Below are positions 1 to 7,986 of a stretch of 22,592 nt of DNA, one piece after another; positions within the stretch are counted from its first letter, which is position 1, and each line of letters begins with the position of its first letter. The stretch comes from Planctomycetota bacterium. GTDB lineage: Bacteria; Planctomycetota; Planctomycetia; Pirellulales; S012-138. The notes below the pieces were generated by a model, which was not told the origin of the DNA, ran no database searches, and saw nothing but the letters and a program-made list of their open reading frames with translations. Made by a program: the position numbers and the translations under genes. The stretch is taken from assembly GCA_026982835.1 (NCBI GenBank), contig JALSGI010000288.1, positions 1 through 22,592 of the forward strand. Direction: 5' to 3'.

Positions 1-1787
1 AAGGCCACCACCGAGACCACCAGCACCAGCGGTCCCCCGGCCCGCAAGTAGTCCCGCGGCTGGTAGCCCCCGGGGCCCATCACCATCAGGTTGGTCTGGT
101 ATCCCACCGGGGTAAGAAAGCTGCAGCTTGCCGCCAGGGCGATGGCCATGACGAAGGGGCGGGGGTTCCAGCCCCCTTGCTGGGCCAGCTCCACGGCCAG
201 CGGGAACATCAGCACGGCCACGGCGGTGTTGGTCACCGCCTCGGTGAAAAGCAGCGTGATGAAGAACACCAGGGCCAGCAAGAGCCACGGGGAGGTGGTG
301 CCCAACAGGTGCAACAACCCTCCGGCCACGGCGTGCATGGCCCCGGTGGTGCCCAGGGCGTGCCCCAGGCCCAGAGCCGCCCCAATGGTGATGAGCACTT
401 GCAGGTCGATGGCCGCGCGGGCCTGGGGGACGGTGAGGCAGCGGCAGGCGATCATCAGCACGGCCACGCTCAGGGCCGCCCAGGCGCTCCAGGCCGCCTG
501 GCCGGCCAGGGTGCTGGCTGTGAGGACCGCAATCAGCACGCCCAGCAGAGCCAGGGCCACCCAAGCCCGGTCGTAACGGCCGGTCTCCGAGCCTTCCACG
601 TCGGCCACCAGGTAGAAGTCGGGGCTGTTCTGGAACGCGCGGGCAAATCCGCTTCGGGTTTGCAGCAGCAGCGTGTCGCCCGGCTCCAGGCGGATGTCGC
701 CGATTTTGCTGGGCAGCCGCGCCCCGTTGCGATGCACGGCCACGATGGCCGCCCCGTAGAGCTGGCGAAACCGGGCCTCGCGTACCGTGGTGCCGATCAC
801 CGGCGAGGAGGCCGAGAGAACCACTTCGGTCAGGTGGCGGCGATGGCGTCGCTTGGGGTGGACCTCGTAGGTGACATCCGCGGCCGGCACCAGCCCGGGG
901 ATCTTCTCCAGGTCGGCAATGGTGGAAACGATGCCGGTGAACACCAGGCGGTCCCCGGCGCGGATTTCGTCCTCGGGGGTGACCGGGGTGATGATTTCCC
1001 CGTTGCGGTCGATTTCGATGAGGAACAGCCCGGGCAGGTGGCGCAAGCCCGCCTCCTCGACCGTCTTGCCCACCAGGCGGCATTCCGGCTGCACGAGCAT
1101 TTCCACCAGGTACTCGCGGCGTTTCTGGCCCACCTGGGCCACGAGCTCCGTGCGGTCCGGCAGTCGGCGGTAGCCCCAAAGCAGCAGGTACGCGGCTCCG
1201 GCCAACGCGCAAGGCAGCCCCACCAGGCCGATCTCGAACAGGTGCATGGGCCGCAGTTGATGCTGCTGGGGATGCTCTTGCCAGGCTTGGTAGAGCATGC
1301 TGTTGACCACCAGGTTGGTGCTGGTGCCGATCAGCGTGCAGGTTCCCCCGAGGATGGCCAGGTAGCTGATCGGCAGCAGCAGCCGGGAGGGGGAGATGCC
1401 GCGGCGGCGGCACCAATCCACCACCACCGGCACCAGCATGGCCACGATGGGGGTGTTGTTGGTGAAGGCCGAGAGTGCCAGCACCGGGGGGGCCAGCCGC
1501 ACCAGGGCCGTCCGAACCGTGGCCACGCGGCCCAGCACCCAGTGCCCGATCATGTCCAGCACCCCGGTCCACCGCAGCCCTCCGGCCACAACAAATAACG
1601 CGGCGATGGTAAACAGCACGGGGTTGGCAAATCCGACCAGGGCCTGCTGGGGCGTCACCACTCCGCAAAGCGTCAGCACGGCCAAGGCAGCCAGGAACAG
1701 AAAATCGGCGGCCACCGCCCGGCGTCGCTGCAGCAGGACGAACAACACGGCGACCACCGCCAGCGTGAACCAGGCTTGCCAGGTCAT
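1..1787 (-). CDS. SLC13-family anion:Na+ symporter with two TrkA-C domains (partial, C-terminus off window)
   Basis: This inner-membrane transporter probably brings in a divalent anion such as sulfate with sodium; the substrate is inferred from the family. Translation from the ATG at 1787 gives 595 residues before the window edge. The N-terminal half is a run of hydrophobic helices with TNNTPIVAM (about 109-117) and GTSTNLV (154-160), which resemble the Ser/Thr-Asn-Thr ion and substrate motifs of SLC13. Two cytoplasmic TrkA-C (RCK_C) domains follow at about 225-300 and 317-380. A second membrane half then begins, with TEAVTNTAVAV and TPVGYQTNL repeating the motif. SLC13 proteins with central TrkA-C pairs are widespread in bacteria; the TrkA-C domains are thought to sense a ligand. 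No Shine-Dalgarno is visible, so the start rests on the position of the first helix. It is divergent from the gene at 2227. Confidence 0.9.
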   Translation of the reverse strand, partial: MTWQAWFTLAVVAVLFVLLQRRRAVAADFLFLAALAVLTLCGVVTPQQALVGFANPVLFTIAALFVVAGGLRWTGVLDMIGHWVLGRVATVRTALVRLAPPVLALSAFTNNTPIVAMLVPVVVDWCRRRGISPSRLLLPISYLAILGGTCTLIGTSTNLVVNSMLYQAWQEHPQQHQLRPMHLFEIGLVGLPCALAGAAYLLLWGYRRLPDRTELVAQVGQKRREYLVEMLVQPECRLVGKTVEEAGLRHLPGLFLIEIDRNGEIITPVTPEDEIRAGDRLVFTGIVSTIADLEKIPGLVPAADVTYEVHPKRRHRRHLTEVVLSASSPVIGTTVREARFRQLYGAAIVAVHRNGARLPSKIGDIRLEPGDTLLLQTRSGFARAFQNSPDFYLVADVEGSETGRYDRAWVALALLGVLIAVLTASTLAGQAAWSAWAALSVAVLMIACRCLTVPQARAAIDLQVLITIGAALGLGHALGTTGAMHAVAGGLLHLLGTTSPWLLLALVFFITLLFTEAVTNTAVAVLMFPLAVELAQQGGWNPRPFVMAIALAASCSFLTPVGYQTNLMVMGPGGYQPRDYLRAGGPLVLVVSVVA

Positions 1788-2226
1788 GACGACTCGGTGC
1801 TGGAGGAGCGGCCCGACAAAAACACAAAACCCCGGCGGACCGTGCCCTTCTCTTTTCTTTCTGAAGCAATTTTTTCCGAAGCAATCGGCAGGGTTTACCA
1901 CAACCGAGGCGGAACTACCACGGCAAATCGCAATTGTTACTAATTTAACTTAAAAGATAAAGTATCTCCAACCTCTTGGGTTTTCCGATCTCGGGGAAGC
2001 AGTTGCGGCACCCAGCATCTCCGGAATGACCCATTTATCTCATCCACTGCTTTTTATCTGTGCTTTGCTGCTTTGCTAACGGCCCCAGATTGTGCAAGCC
2101 GATACTTTTCCATGTCTCAGCAGGCAGCAGAGGCTCGCCGATGCGCCCCCATGGATGGCCCGCCCCCCCGGTGCTGCCCCCCAAATGCGTCCTGTTGATG
2201 GTTCCAACCCGGGAGGAATACGGAAA
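1788..2226. promoter_or_regulatory. AT-rich divergent intergenic region with candidate promoters
   Basis: This 439-bp spacer lies between the minus-strand transporter and the plus-strand secreted protein. Its core, about 1925-1970, is strikingly AT-rich for this GC-rich window. On the plus strand TTGTTA (1934-1939) is followed after 18 bp by TAAAGT (1958-1963). On the minus strand TTGGAG is followed after 17 bp by TTAAAT in the same island. Each box matches sigma70 consensus at about four of six positions, so this is a plausible bidirectional promoter island and no more than that. I see no gene in the spacer. Confidence 0.35.
2212..2216 (+). promoter_or_regulatory. Ribosome binding site deciding the start at 2227
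   Basis: GGAGG lies 10 bp upstream of the ATG at 2227. The reading frame stays open upstream to 2092, but only the 2227 start has a Shine-Dalgarno and puts a signal peptide at the N-terminus. Confidence 0.8.
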
Positions 2227-3261
2227 ATGAGACACTTGACGCTACTTCTATGGGCCGCGGTGAGTGCGGGAAGCTGGCAGTTTGGTTGGGCTCAGCAACC
2301 CTCGTGGAGCGAAGAACCCTGGACCCAGGCGTTTTCCGACTCCTTGGACCAGGCGGCCTGGTTAGCTCGGCAGTGGTGGGAAACCCTGCAAAGCCAGGCG
2401 GGAGCCTGGTCGGCCCAACTCCAGCAATCCCTGGCCCAAGAACCTGCCTTGCCGCAGCAGCTTCCCGGCAGCCCGCCGGTGGCCAGGCAAGCCACCGGGC
2501 CGCAGCAAGTGCCTCTGCCCCTTTCCCAGCAACCGGCCCCGGGCCAGCTGTGCCCCCATTTGCCCGATGAACAACCCCTGCTCCCCCAGGGGGCTTCTTC
2601 CTTGGGAGAACTACAAGGATGGTTCCAGGCGGTGGATGATGCCTTGGACCGGGCAGCTGCGGAAGCTACCACTGGAGGGGAGCCGAAAGCCGCCTGCCTG
2701 CCGCTGGTGGCCCCCCCGGCCTCCGTGGCCGCCTCCACCGAAGCACACCAAGACCACCTGGTCCTGGAGGAAGAGTCCGGCTGCGGGTGTTTCGACAGCT
2801 CGGTGGAATCCCTGCCGTTGGCCGACCTGGTGCGCGATCTTCGCCACAGCGCCGGGGATCAACTGGCCCTGCAACTGAACGAAGAGAGCGACGGGCTGCA
2901 CGACCCGCCGGTGGCCACCCTCCCGGCTCCCCAAGAGGAAACCAGCAACCTGGCCGTGACCGCCCCTTGGCTGGAGGAATGCGACGACTTTTGCCACATG
3001 GACGCCCTGGGTCCCAGCCAGGTGGAGATCACCTCCCGCCCGCCCTATGCTAGCACCTGCGGCAATGCAATGCGTGCGGCGGGGGAAGAACTGCTGCGAC
3101 GAAGCTCCCTGGCCCTGGAGCGGATTGCCCGCGGCTTCCACGAAGCTTGGCAGATACTCCGGGGAGAGATGACGCGGGACGAAGCCTCGCCGCAGCCCGC
3201 CCTGCCAGAAAACATCCCCCACAACGCCCGGCGAATCCAGGAGGGAGACATCGGCCTGTAA
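2227..3261 (+). CDS. Secreted protein of unknown function, Gln/Pro-rich with clustered cysteines
   Basis: I do not recognise this 344-residue protein. It begins with a signal peptide (MRHLTLLLWAAVSAG, likely cleaved after WA near residue 22), so it should be exported. The next 100 or so residues are low-complexity and rich in Gln, Trp, Pro and Ser. The middle holds a compact Cys motif (EESGCGCFDSS), and a second Cys pair (EECDDFCHMD) follows about 65 residues later, which may form disulfides or bind a metal. The C-terminal 70 residues look like an amphipathic helix (AGEELLRRSSLALERIARG). The start is set by the GGAGG at 2212-2216, and the gene ends at a strong terminator, so it is probably monocistronic. 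Codon use and GC match the neighbours, which argues for a real gene. It may be restricted to close relatives. Confidence 0.75.
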   Translation: MRHLTLLLWAAVSAGSWQFGWAQQPSWSEEPWTQAFSDSLDQAAWLARQWWETLQSQAGAWSAQLQQSLAQEPALPQQLPGSPPVARQATGPQQVPLPLSQQPAPGQLCPHLPDEQPLLPQGASSLGELQGWFQAVDDALDRAAAEATTGGEPKAACLPLVAPPASVAASTEAHQDHLVLEEESGCGCFDSSVESLPLADLVRDLRHSAGDQLALQLNEESDGLHDPPVATLPAPQEETSNLAVTAPWLEECDDFCHMDALGPSQVEITSRPPYASTCGNAMRAAGEELLRRSSLALERIARGFHEAWQILRGEMTRDEASPQPALPENIPHNARRIQEGDIGL

Positions 3262-3286
3262 GAGAAAAACCCTGCCAGTCCCGCTT

Positions 3287-3320
3287 GCCCGCTTCCTTGT
3301 TCCAGGAGGCGGGCATTTTT
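3287..3320 (+). terminator. Intrinsic terminator after the 2227-3261 gene
   Basis: A 10-bp stem (3287-3296 with 3305-3314, one G-U pair) closes an 8-nt loop. One base later comes a run of five T (3316-3320). It starts 25 bp after the TAA stop. Confidence 0.85.
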
Positions 3321-3717
3321 GCGCCATTGGCCGCTACTGGGCATCATTTCGGCCCTTCTCGTTGCTTGACGGAACAACACAAGCCAAACTTGAAGTAAAC
3401 AAACAATTTTCGTTGACAGGCCCCAAAAGACGAATCACCCTAAAAGAGCGTACTCGAAGGATCGCATGCTGGATCGTGCTCGGCCAGGGAGCCGATCCTT
3501 CCCGGGATGCCTCATACCGGACCTGCGGGCGGAGGCTCCAGGTGGGGGGGCATGCTGGTTTTTCGGGCAATTTTTGCTTGGCATTTTTTGGCCGTTTTGT
3601 CTAGAATCCAAGATGCGCAACCGAGTCTCTTCACCCCGATCTTTTCTCCCCATGGTGCTCGTGTCGGAACAGGCGGGCACACGCAAACGCGGCAATCCGA
3701 AACAAGGAGCCGAAAAC
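3321..3717. other. Intergenic leader of the large VWA gene, with an inverted repeat
   Basis: No gene is supported in these 397 bp. A perfect 9-bp inverted repeat (3456-3464 and 3493-3501) encloses a 28-nt loop about 220 bp ahead of the start codon. It could be a leader hairpin or a protein-binding site. A TTGACA at 3413-3418 has no acceptable -10 box at 16-19 bp. The reading frame of the next gene stays open back to 3466, but those residues look non-protein-like. Confidence 0.3.
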
Positions 3718-6700
3718 ATGTGGCGACCCATTTCTTCCGTTCTGTGTGGGCTGGTTCTGTGGGGCTTGGCCACGGCCGGTGCCTTGGCCCAATCCACTGC
3801 CCCTGCGCGGCTGGAGTGGTTCCAGAACTACTACGCGCTGACCCTTACCACCAAAGCGGAACTGCCGGAGCTGAAAGTCTGCCAGGTGGTGGTGTTGATG
3901 GACACCTCGGCCAGCCAAAGCGGCAAGTACCGCGACAAGGCGCTGGAGGCCCTGGATGCCCTGGTGGAACAACTGCCCGAGGGTGCCCGACTGCAACTAG
4001 TGGCCGTGGACCTGGACGCGGTGGTGCTGACCTCCTCGTTCGTCCGCCCGGATAGCCCTCAGTGGAAACAAGCCCTGGAGAAGCTGCGCAAGCGGGCACC
4101 GCTGGGCACCACCGACCTGCCGCTGGCGGTGCGCAAAGGAGCCGAGCTGCTGGCCACCAAAGACCAACTGCCCGGGCGGATCGTGTATATCGGCGACGGG
4201 GTCAGCTCGGTGAACCTGATCGGCCCGGAGCAAATGAAAGAACTGGCCTCGCTGCTGCGCAAGCAACGGGTGCCGTTTCTGGGCTATGCCGTGGGTCCGC
4301 AAACCGACCTGTTCGTGCTGGCCACACTGGCCATGCACAGCGGCGGGCGACTGTTTGTCGATGCCCCGAAAGTCACCGCCCAGGAAGCCGGGCAGTTCCT
4401 GGCCCTGGCTGCGCGCAAGCCGGTGCTGTGGGACGTGCAGGTGAAATTGCCCCCGCAGGTCAAGTCGATCCTCCCCCAGCCGATTCCCCCGCTGCGGGTG
4501 GACCGGGAACTGGTGCTGGTGGGCCAGGCGGAAGTGAAGCCGGGTCAGAGCTGGGCGGTGCAGGTGCAGGCCCAGCCGGAAAACGGAAATCAAAAACTGC
4601 AATTCCAGTACCAGCTCACCGCTCCGCCGCACACCGAAGACGTGGCCTTCCTGGCCAACGTGGTGGAATCGGCCGCCGGGAACCAAGGGGTGCTGCTCCC
4701 CTTGCTAGGGCGTAACGGGCTGGGCGTGCTGCACCACCTGGCCGTGGACACGGCGGAACAATTGATCCAGTTCGGCCGCCTGGCCCTGGCCATGGAGCGT
4801 CCCGAACAGGCCCGCCGCCTGGCCCAGCAGGCCCAGCGGCTCAACCCGGCCCAACCGGCCGCCGCCTTGCTGACCAAGGCCGCCGTGCAGGCCCAGCAGC
4901 CGGCCGGGGAACAACCTGAAGCGATCGTGCTGCAACCCGAGGCGGGGGACGAAGACCAGGCGGCCAAGCAACTGGAGCAATTTGAGCGGGATCGGGCCGT
5001 GCTGGTGGGTCGCTTGCAGGCCCAGGTGCAGTATGTCATCAACGAAGCCCGGCGGCAGATGCGGCAGAACCCCGAGTCGGCCATCAACAACCTGAAGCTG
5101 ATCCGCGAAACCGTGCTGGCCGCCCCCTTCCTGGACGCCCAACAACGCAACCAGTTGGTCAATCAACTGGAAGTGGCCCTGCGGGAGGCGACCCGGCAGC
5201 GAGAACAAGTGGAAGAGATTCGCCGCTTCCAGGCCCAGCAAGAGGCCATCCGCCGCGATCAGCAGCGGCTCAACGAGGAGCTGAAGCGCAACGAAGAGAA
5301 GATCTTCCAGATCATGGAACGGTTCGACGCCATCATGGAACAGATCCACGTCAGCGAAGGGCGAGAGCTGGGAGATGCCATCCGCGATGCGGAAAGCCAG
5401 GCGGATGCGGCCATTCGGCGGGATCGCAACAACCCAGCCATCGCCGCCGCGGCGTTCAACGCCACCATGCTTGGCTCGCTGCGGGACGCGCAAAACCTGC
5501 GCCGCGACCGTATCCGCGGGGTGCTCTATACGCTGCGAGCGGTGGAACACTCGCACATCCCCACCCCGGATGAGCCTCCGGTGGTGTATCCTCAGGCCGA
5601 CGTGTGGCGTGAGCTGACCGAGCGGCGGAAAGAGTACCAGGCGGTGAGTCTTTCCAACACCAGCCCGGCCGCCCGCCGCATCCGGGAGGCGCTAGACCAG
5701 GAGGTGGACTACGATATCCCCGAAGGGAGTACCCTGGAAGACGCGATCAAGATGATCCAGAGCCGTCACAATATCCCCATCCACATCGACCAACGCGGCC
5801 TGGAAGACGTGAACGTGACGGTGGAAACGGAAGTGAGCGGCTGGCTGCGCGGGGTGACGCTCCGTACTGCCTTCAAGCGGATGCTGGACAACCTGGAGCT
5901 GGCCTACTACATCGACGAAGAAGTGGTCGTCATCACCTCCCGCGACAAGGCCGCCGAGCACCTGATCACCAAGGTGTACCCGGTGGGCGACCTGGTGGTA
6001 CCGTTGTTCAACCCGGGTGCGATGGGCGGGATGGGCATGTTCGGCGCCTTTGGGAGCATGGGCGGGGGGTTTGGTTCCGGGATGATGGGCTTTGGCGGCG
6101 GGATGATGGGAGGCTTTGGCGGCGGAATGATGGGCGGGGGGTTTGGCGGCGGGGGCTTCGGTGGCGGCTTTGGCGGCGGTGGTTTTGGCGGCGGCTTTGG
6201 CGGTTTCCGGGTGGATTCGCACCCCGGCGCCTGGAAAGCCTTCGAGGTGAAATCCCGACCGCAAGGGGACCAGGACGCCGCCCCGACCCAAAAGGCGGAA
6301 AAGCCTGCCACCAAGCCCCAACAGCAAGCCCCGGCCATCCAACTGGCCCCAGCCCCCAAGGCCCCAGCCTCCCCGGCCAAAAAGGCTCGCCTGCTGCAAG
6401 TGCAACCCAAGCCCGGCCAAAGCCTGGAAGATGCCTGGGATGCCTACTTTGCCGCCCATACTCCGAACCGCCGGGATGTTCAGTACACCGTGCGGCGGCT
6501 GATGCACCAAAAGAAGTTCGAGGAAGTGGTGGCCTTGATCCGGGCCGCGCTGCGCAACCGGCAAGTGCAGACCTGGATGTACGAAGCCATGGCCTTGGCC
6601 ATGCTGGCCGCAGACCACCCGCGCTCGGAAGTAGAACGGGCGCTGATGTCGGCCGCCGAGTGGAGCTCCAATCCCGATGAGCTGCTCTACCTGGCCCAAT

Positions 6701-7812
6701 ACCTGGGCCGGATGCAGTTCTACCGGCGGGCTTACCAACTCTGCCGCCAGGTGGACCGGATGCAGCCTGGGCGCCATGAAGTGTATGCCATGGCCCTGCA
6801 AATGGCCCGGCAAATGGACGATCCGGAGGCGATTGCCTGGGCCAGCGTGCAGGTGTTGAGCCAGGAATGGCCGCGGAAGTACCAGCAGGTGGTGGCCCAG
6901 GCCCGCTTCGCTGCCCAAGCACTGCTGGAGCGCTACCAGAAAGAAGGAAAGCAGGAGCAGGCCAAGCGGCTGAAAGCCCGAATCCAGCAAGCCCAACGCC
7001 GCGACGTGGTGCTGCTGGTGAGCTGGACCGGGGAGGCGGATGTGGACCTGATCGTCGAGGAGCCCACCGGCACGGTCTGCTCCTTCCGCACGCCCCGCAC
7101 CAGCGGAGGCGGAGTGATGCTGGGCGATTACTACGCCAGCGTCTCCTCTGGTCACACCCGGGCCGGGGAAGCCTACGTGTGTGCCAAGGCTTTCTCCGGT
7201 CAATACCGGGCGGTGCTGCGGCGCGTGTGGGGGCGGCCCACCGCTGGAAAAGTGCGCGTGGACGTGGTGCTCCACTACGGCACCCCGCAGCAGAAGATCA
7301 TCTCCCGGTTGGTGGACGTGGGTCAGAAGGACGCCCTGATCCTGTTCCAAGTGGACCAGGGGCGGCGCCGTGAGCCGGTGCAGGCCCACCTGCTGGCCAA
7401 CGACGTGAAACAACTGGCCATGGCCCGCCAGATGATCGCCCGGCAGTTGCTGGCCGCCAGCGACCCCAGTTCCGGTGCCCGGCTGTTCAACTCCCGACGG
7501 CGTCCCTTCGTACGCGGTTTCCGTCCGGTCGTGGGCGGGGGCGCGGTGGGCTTCATGCCGGTGGTGATTTCGCTGCCGGAAGGGACTGGGTTGTTCACCC
7601 AGGCCGTGGTGTCGGCCGACCGCCGCTATGTGCGACTGACGGCCACGCCGTTTTTCAGCTTCGTGGCTGAGGTGAACACCTTCAACATGCAAACCGGCGT
7701 GGGTGGCCTGCAGCGAAACGCCCAGGGAGGTGTGGCCGGCCAAGGGCAAGGACTCTTCGGCGGCGGATTCGGCGGTGCCTTCGGTGGTGGCGGATTCGGC
7801 GGAGGAATCTAA
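3718..7812 (+). CDS. Very large secreted VWA / STN-like / glycine-rich multidomain protein
   Basis: This 1364-residue exported protein has no established function. AAGGAG at 3704-3709 and a signal peptide (cleavage near ALA-QS, residue 24) fix the start. Domains in order: a von Willebrand A domain at about 54-215 with a complete-looking MIDAS (DTSAS at 62-66, Thr131/132, Asp160); a TPR-like and coiled-coil stretch at about 340-640; an STN/secretin-like segment at about 660-760 (GLEDVNVTVETE, AYYIDEEVVVIT), a pattern common in planctomycete secreted proteins; a Gly-Phe-Met tract at about 765-830; helical repeats, TPR-like, at about 915-1090; and a beta-rich domain at about 1095-1220 (SWTGEADVDLIVEEPTG) resembling the DUF2135 family. 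The extreme C-terminus is a second GGFGGG tract. A role as a metal-dependent adhesion or envelope scaffold is inference. The gene stands alone between terminators. Confidence 0.85.
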   Translation: MWRPISSVLCGLVLWGLATAGALAQSTAPARLEWFQNYYALTLTTKAELPELKVCQVVVLMDTSASQSGKYRDKALEALDALVEQLPEGARLQLVAVDLDAVVLTSSFVRPDSPQWKQALEKLRKRAPLGTTDLPLAVRKGAELLATKDQLPGRIVYIGDGVSSVNLIGPEQMKELASLLRKQRVPFLGYAVGPQTDLFVLATLAMHSGGRLFVDAPKVTAQEAGQFLALAARKPVLWDVQVKLPPQVKSILPQPIPPLRVDRELVLVGQAEVKPGQSWAVQVQAQPENGNQKLQFQYQLTAPPHTEDVAFLANVVESAAGNQGVLLPLLGRNGLGVLHHLAVDTAEQLIQFGRLALAMERPEQARRLAQQAQRLNPAQPAAALLTKAAVQAQQPAGEQPEAIVLQPEAGDEDQAAKQLEQFERDRAVLVGRLQAQVQYVINEARRQMRQNPESAINNLKLIRETVLAAPFLDAQQRNQLVNQLEVALREATRQREQVEEIRRFQAQQEAIRRDQQRLNEELKRNEEKIFQIMERFDAIMEQIHVSEGRELGDAIRDAESQADAAIRRDRNNPAIAAAAFNATMLGSLRDAQNLRRDRIRGVLYTLRAVEHSHIPTPDEPPVVYPQADVWRELTERRKEYQAVSLSNTSPAARRIREALDQEVDYDIPEGSTLEDAIKMIQSRHNIPIHIDQRGLEDVNVTVETEVSGWLRGVTLRTAFKRMLDNLELAYYIDEEVVVITSRDKAAEHLITKVYPVGDLVVPLFNPGAMGGMGMFGAFGSMGGGFGSGMMGFGGGMMGGFGGGMMGGGFGGGGFGGGFGGGGFGGGFGGFRVDSHPGAWKAFEVKSRPQGDQDAAPTQKAEKPATKPQQQAPAIQLAPAPKAPASPAKKARLLQVQPKPGQSLEDAWDAYFAAHTPNRRDVQYTVRRLMHQKKFEEVVALIRAALRNRQVQTWMYEAMALAMLAADHPRSEVERALMSAAEWSSNPDELLYLAQYLGRMQFYRRAYQLCRQVDRMQPGRHEVYAMALQMARQMDDPEAIAWASVQVLSQEWPRKYQQVVAQARFAAQALLERYQKEGKQEQAKRLKARIQQAQRRDVVLLVSWTGEADVDLIVEEPTGTVCSFRTPRTSGGGVMLGDYYASVSSGHTRAGEAYVCAKAFSGQYRAVLRRVWGRPTAGKVRVDVVLHYGTPQQKIISRLVDVGQKDALILFQVDQGRRREPVQAHLLANDVKQLAMARQMIARQLLAASDPSSGARLFNSRRRPFVRGFRPVVGGGAVGFMPVVISLPEGTGLFTQAVVSADRRYVRLTATPFFSFVAEVNTFNMQTGVGGLQRNAQGGVAGQGQGLFGGGFGGAFGGGGFGGGI

Positions 7813-7848
7813 TCCCGCCCTCGGTGCCCGTTCCGGCAAAACCTTCTC

Positions 7849-7876
7849 CCGGCAGCACGTGCTGCCGGTTTTTTTT
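7849..7876 (+). terminator. Strong intrinsic terminator after the VWA gene
   Basis: A perfect 20-bp palindrome (7849-7868, CCGGCAG arms around CACGTG) is followed directly by eight T (7869-7876). It lies 37 bp after the TAA. It sits in the 174-bp gap between convergent genes. On the minus strand the same hairpin is followed by only four T after a short gap, so it would be a poor terminator for the acylase gene. Confidence 0.92.
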
Positions 7877-7986
7877 GGGGCCCCGCTTCGGCAAGCCGCA
7901 GACTCTCGTCAGCGCGCAGGCCGGTGGATGCCTGGAGGGACTCTTTTCCACCCGCTTCCGCGGGAGGCCGTAGATCCACTCACTAC

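Noticed and set aside
177..1598. A plus-strand open frame opposite the SLC13 transporter
   Set aside because: Composition is His/Gln/Gly-rich shadow coding; the minus strand gives a clear transporter.
3413..3418. TTGACA as a -35 box for the VWA gene
   Set aside because: No acceptable -10 box at 16-19 bp; downstream sequence is CACCCT/ACCCTA.
5692..7839. A long minus-strand open frame and a proline-rich PPKPP frame opposite the VWA gene
   Set aside because: They are the complement of Gly-rich and GC-rich codons of the real gene; no start signal or domain supports them.
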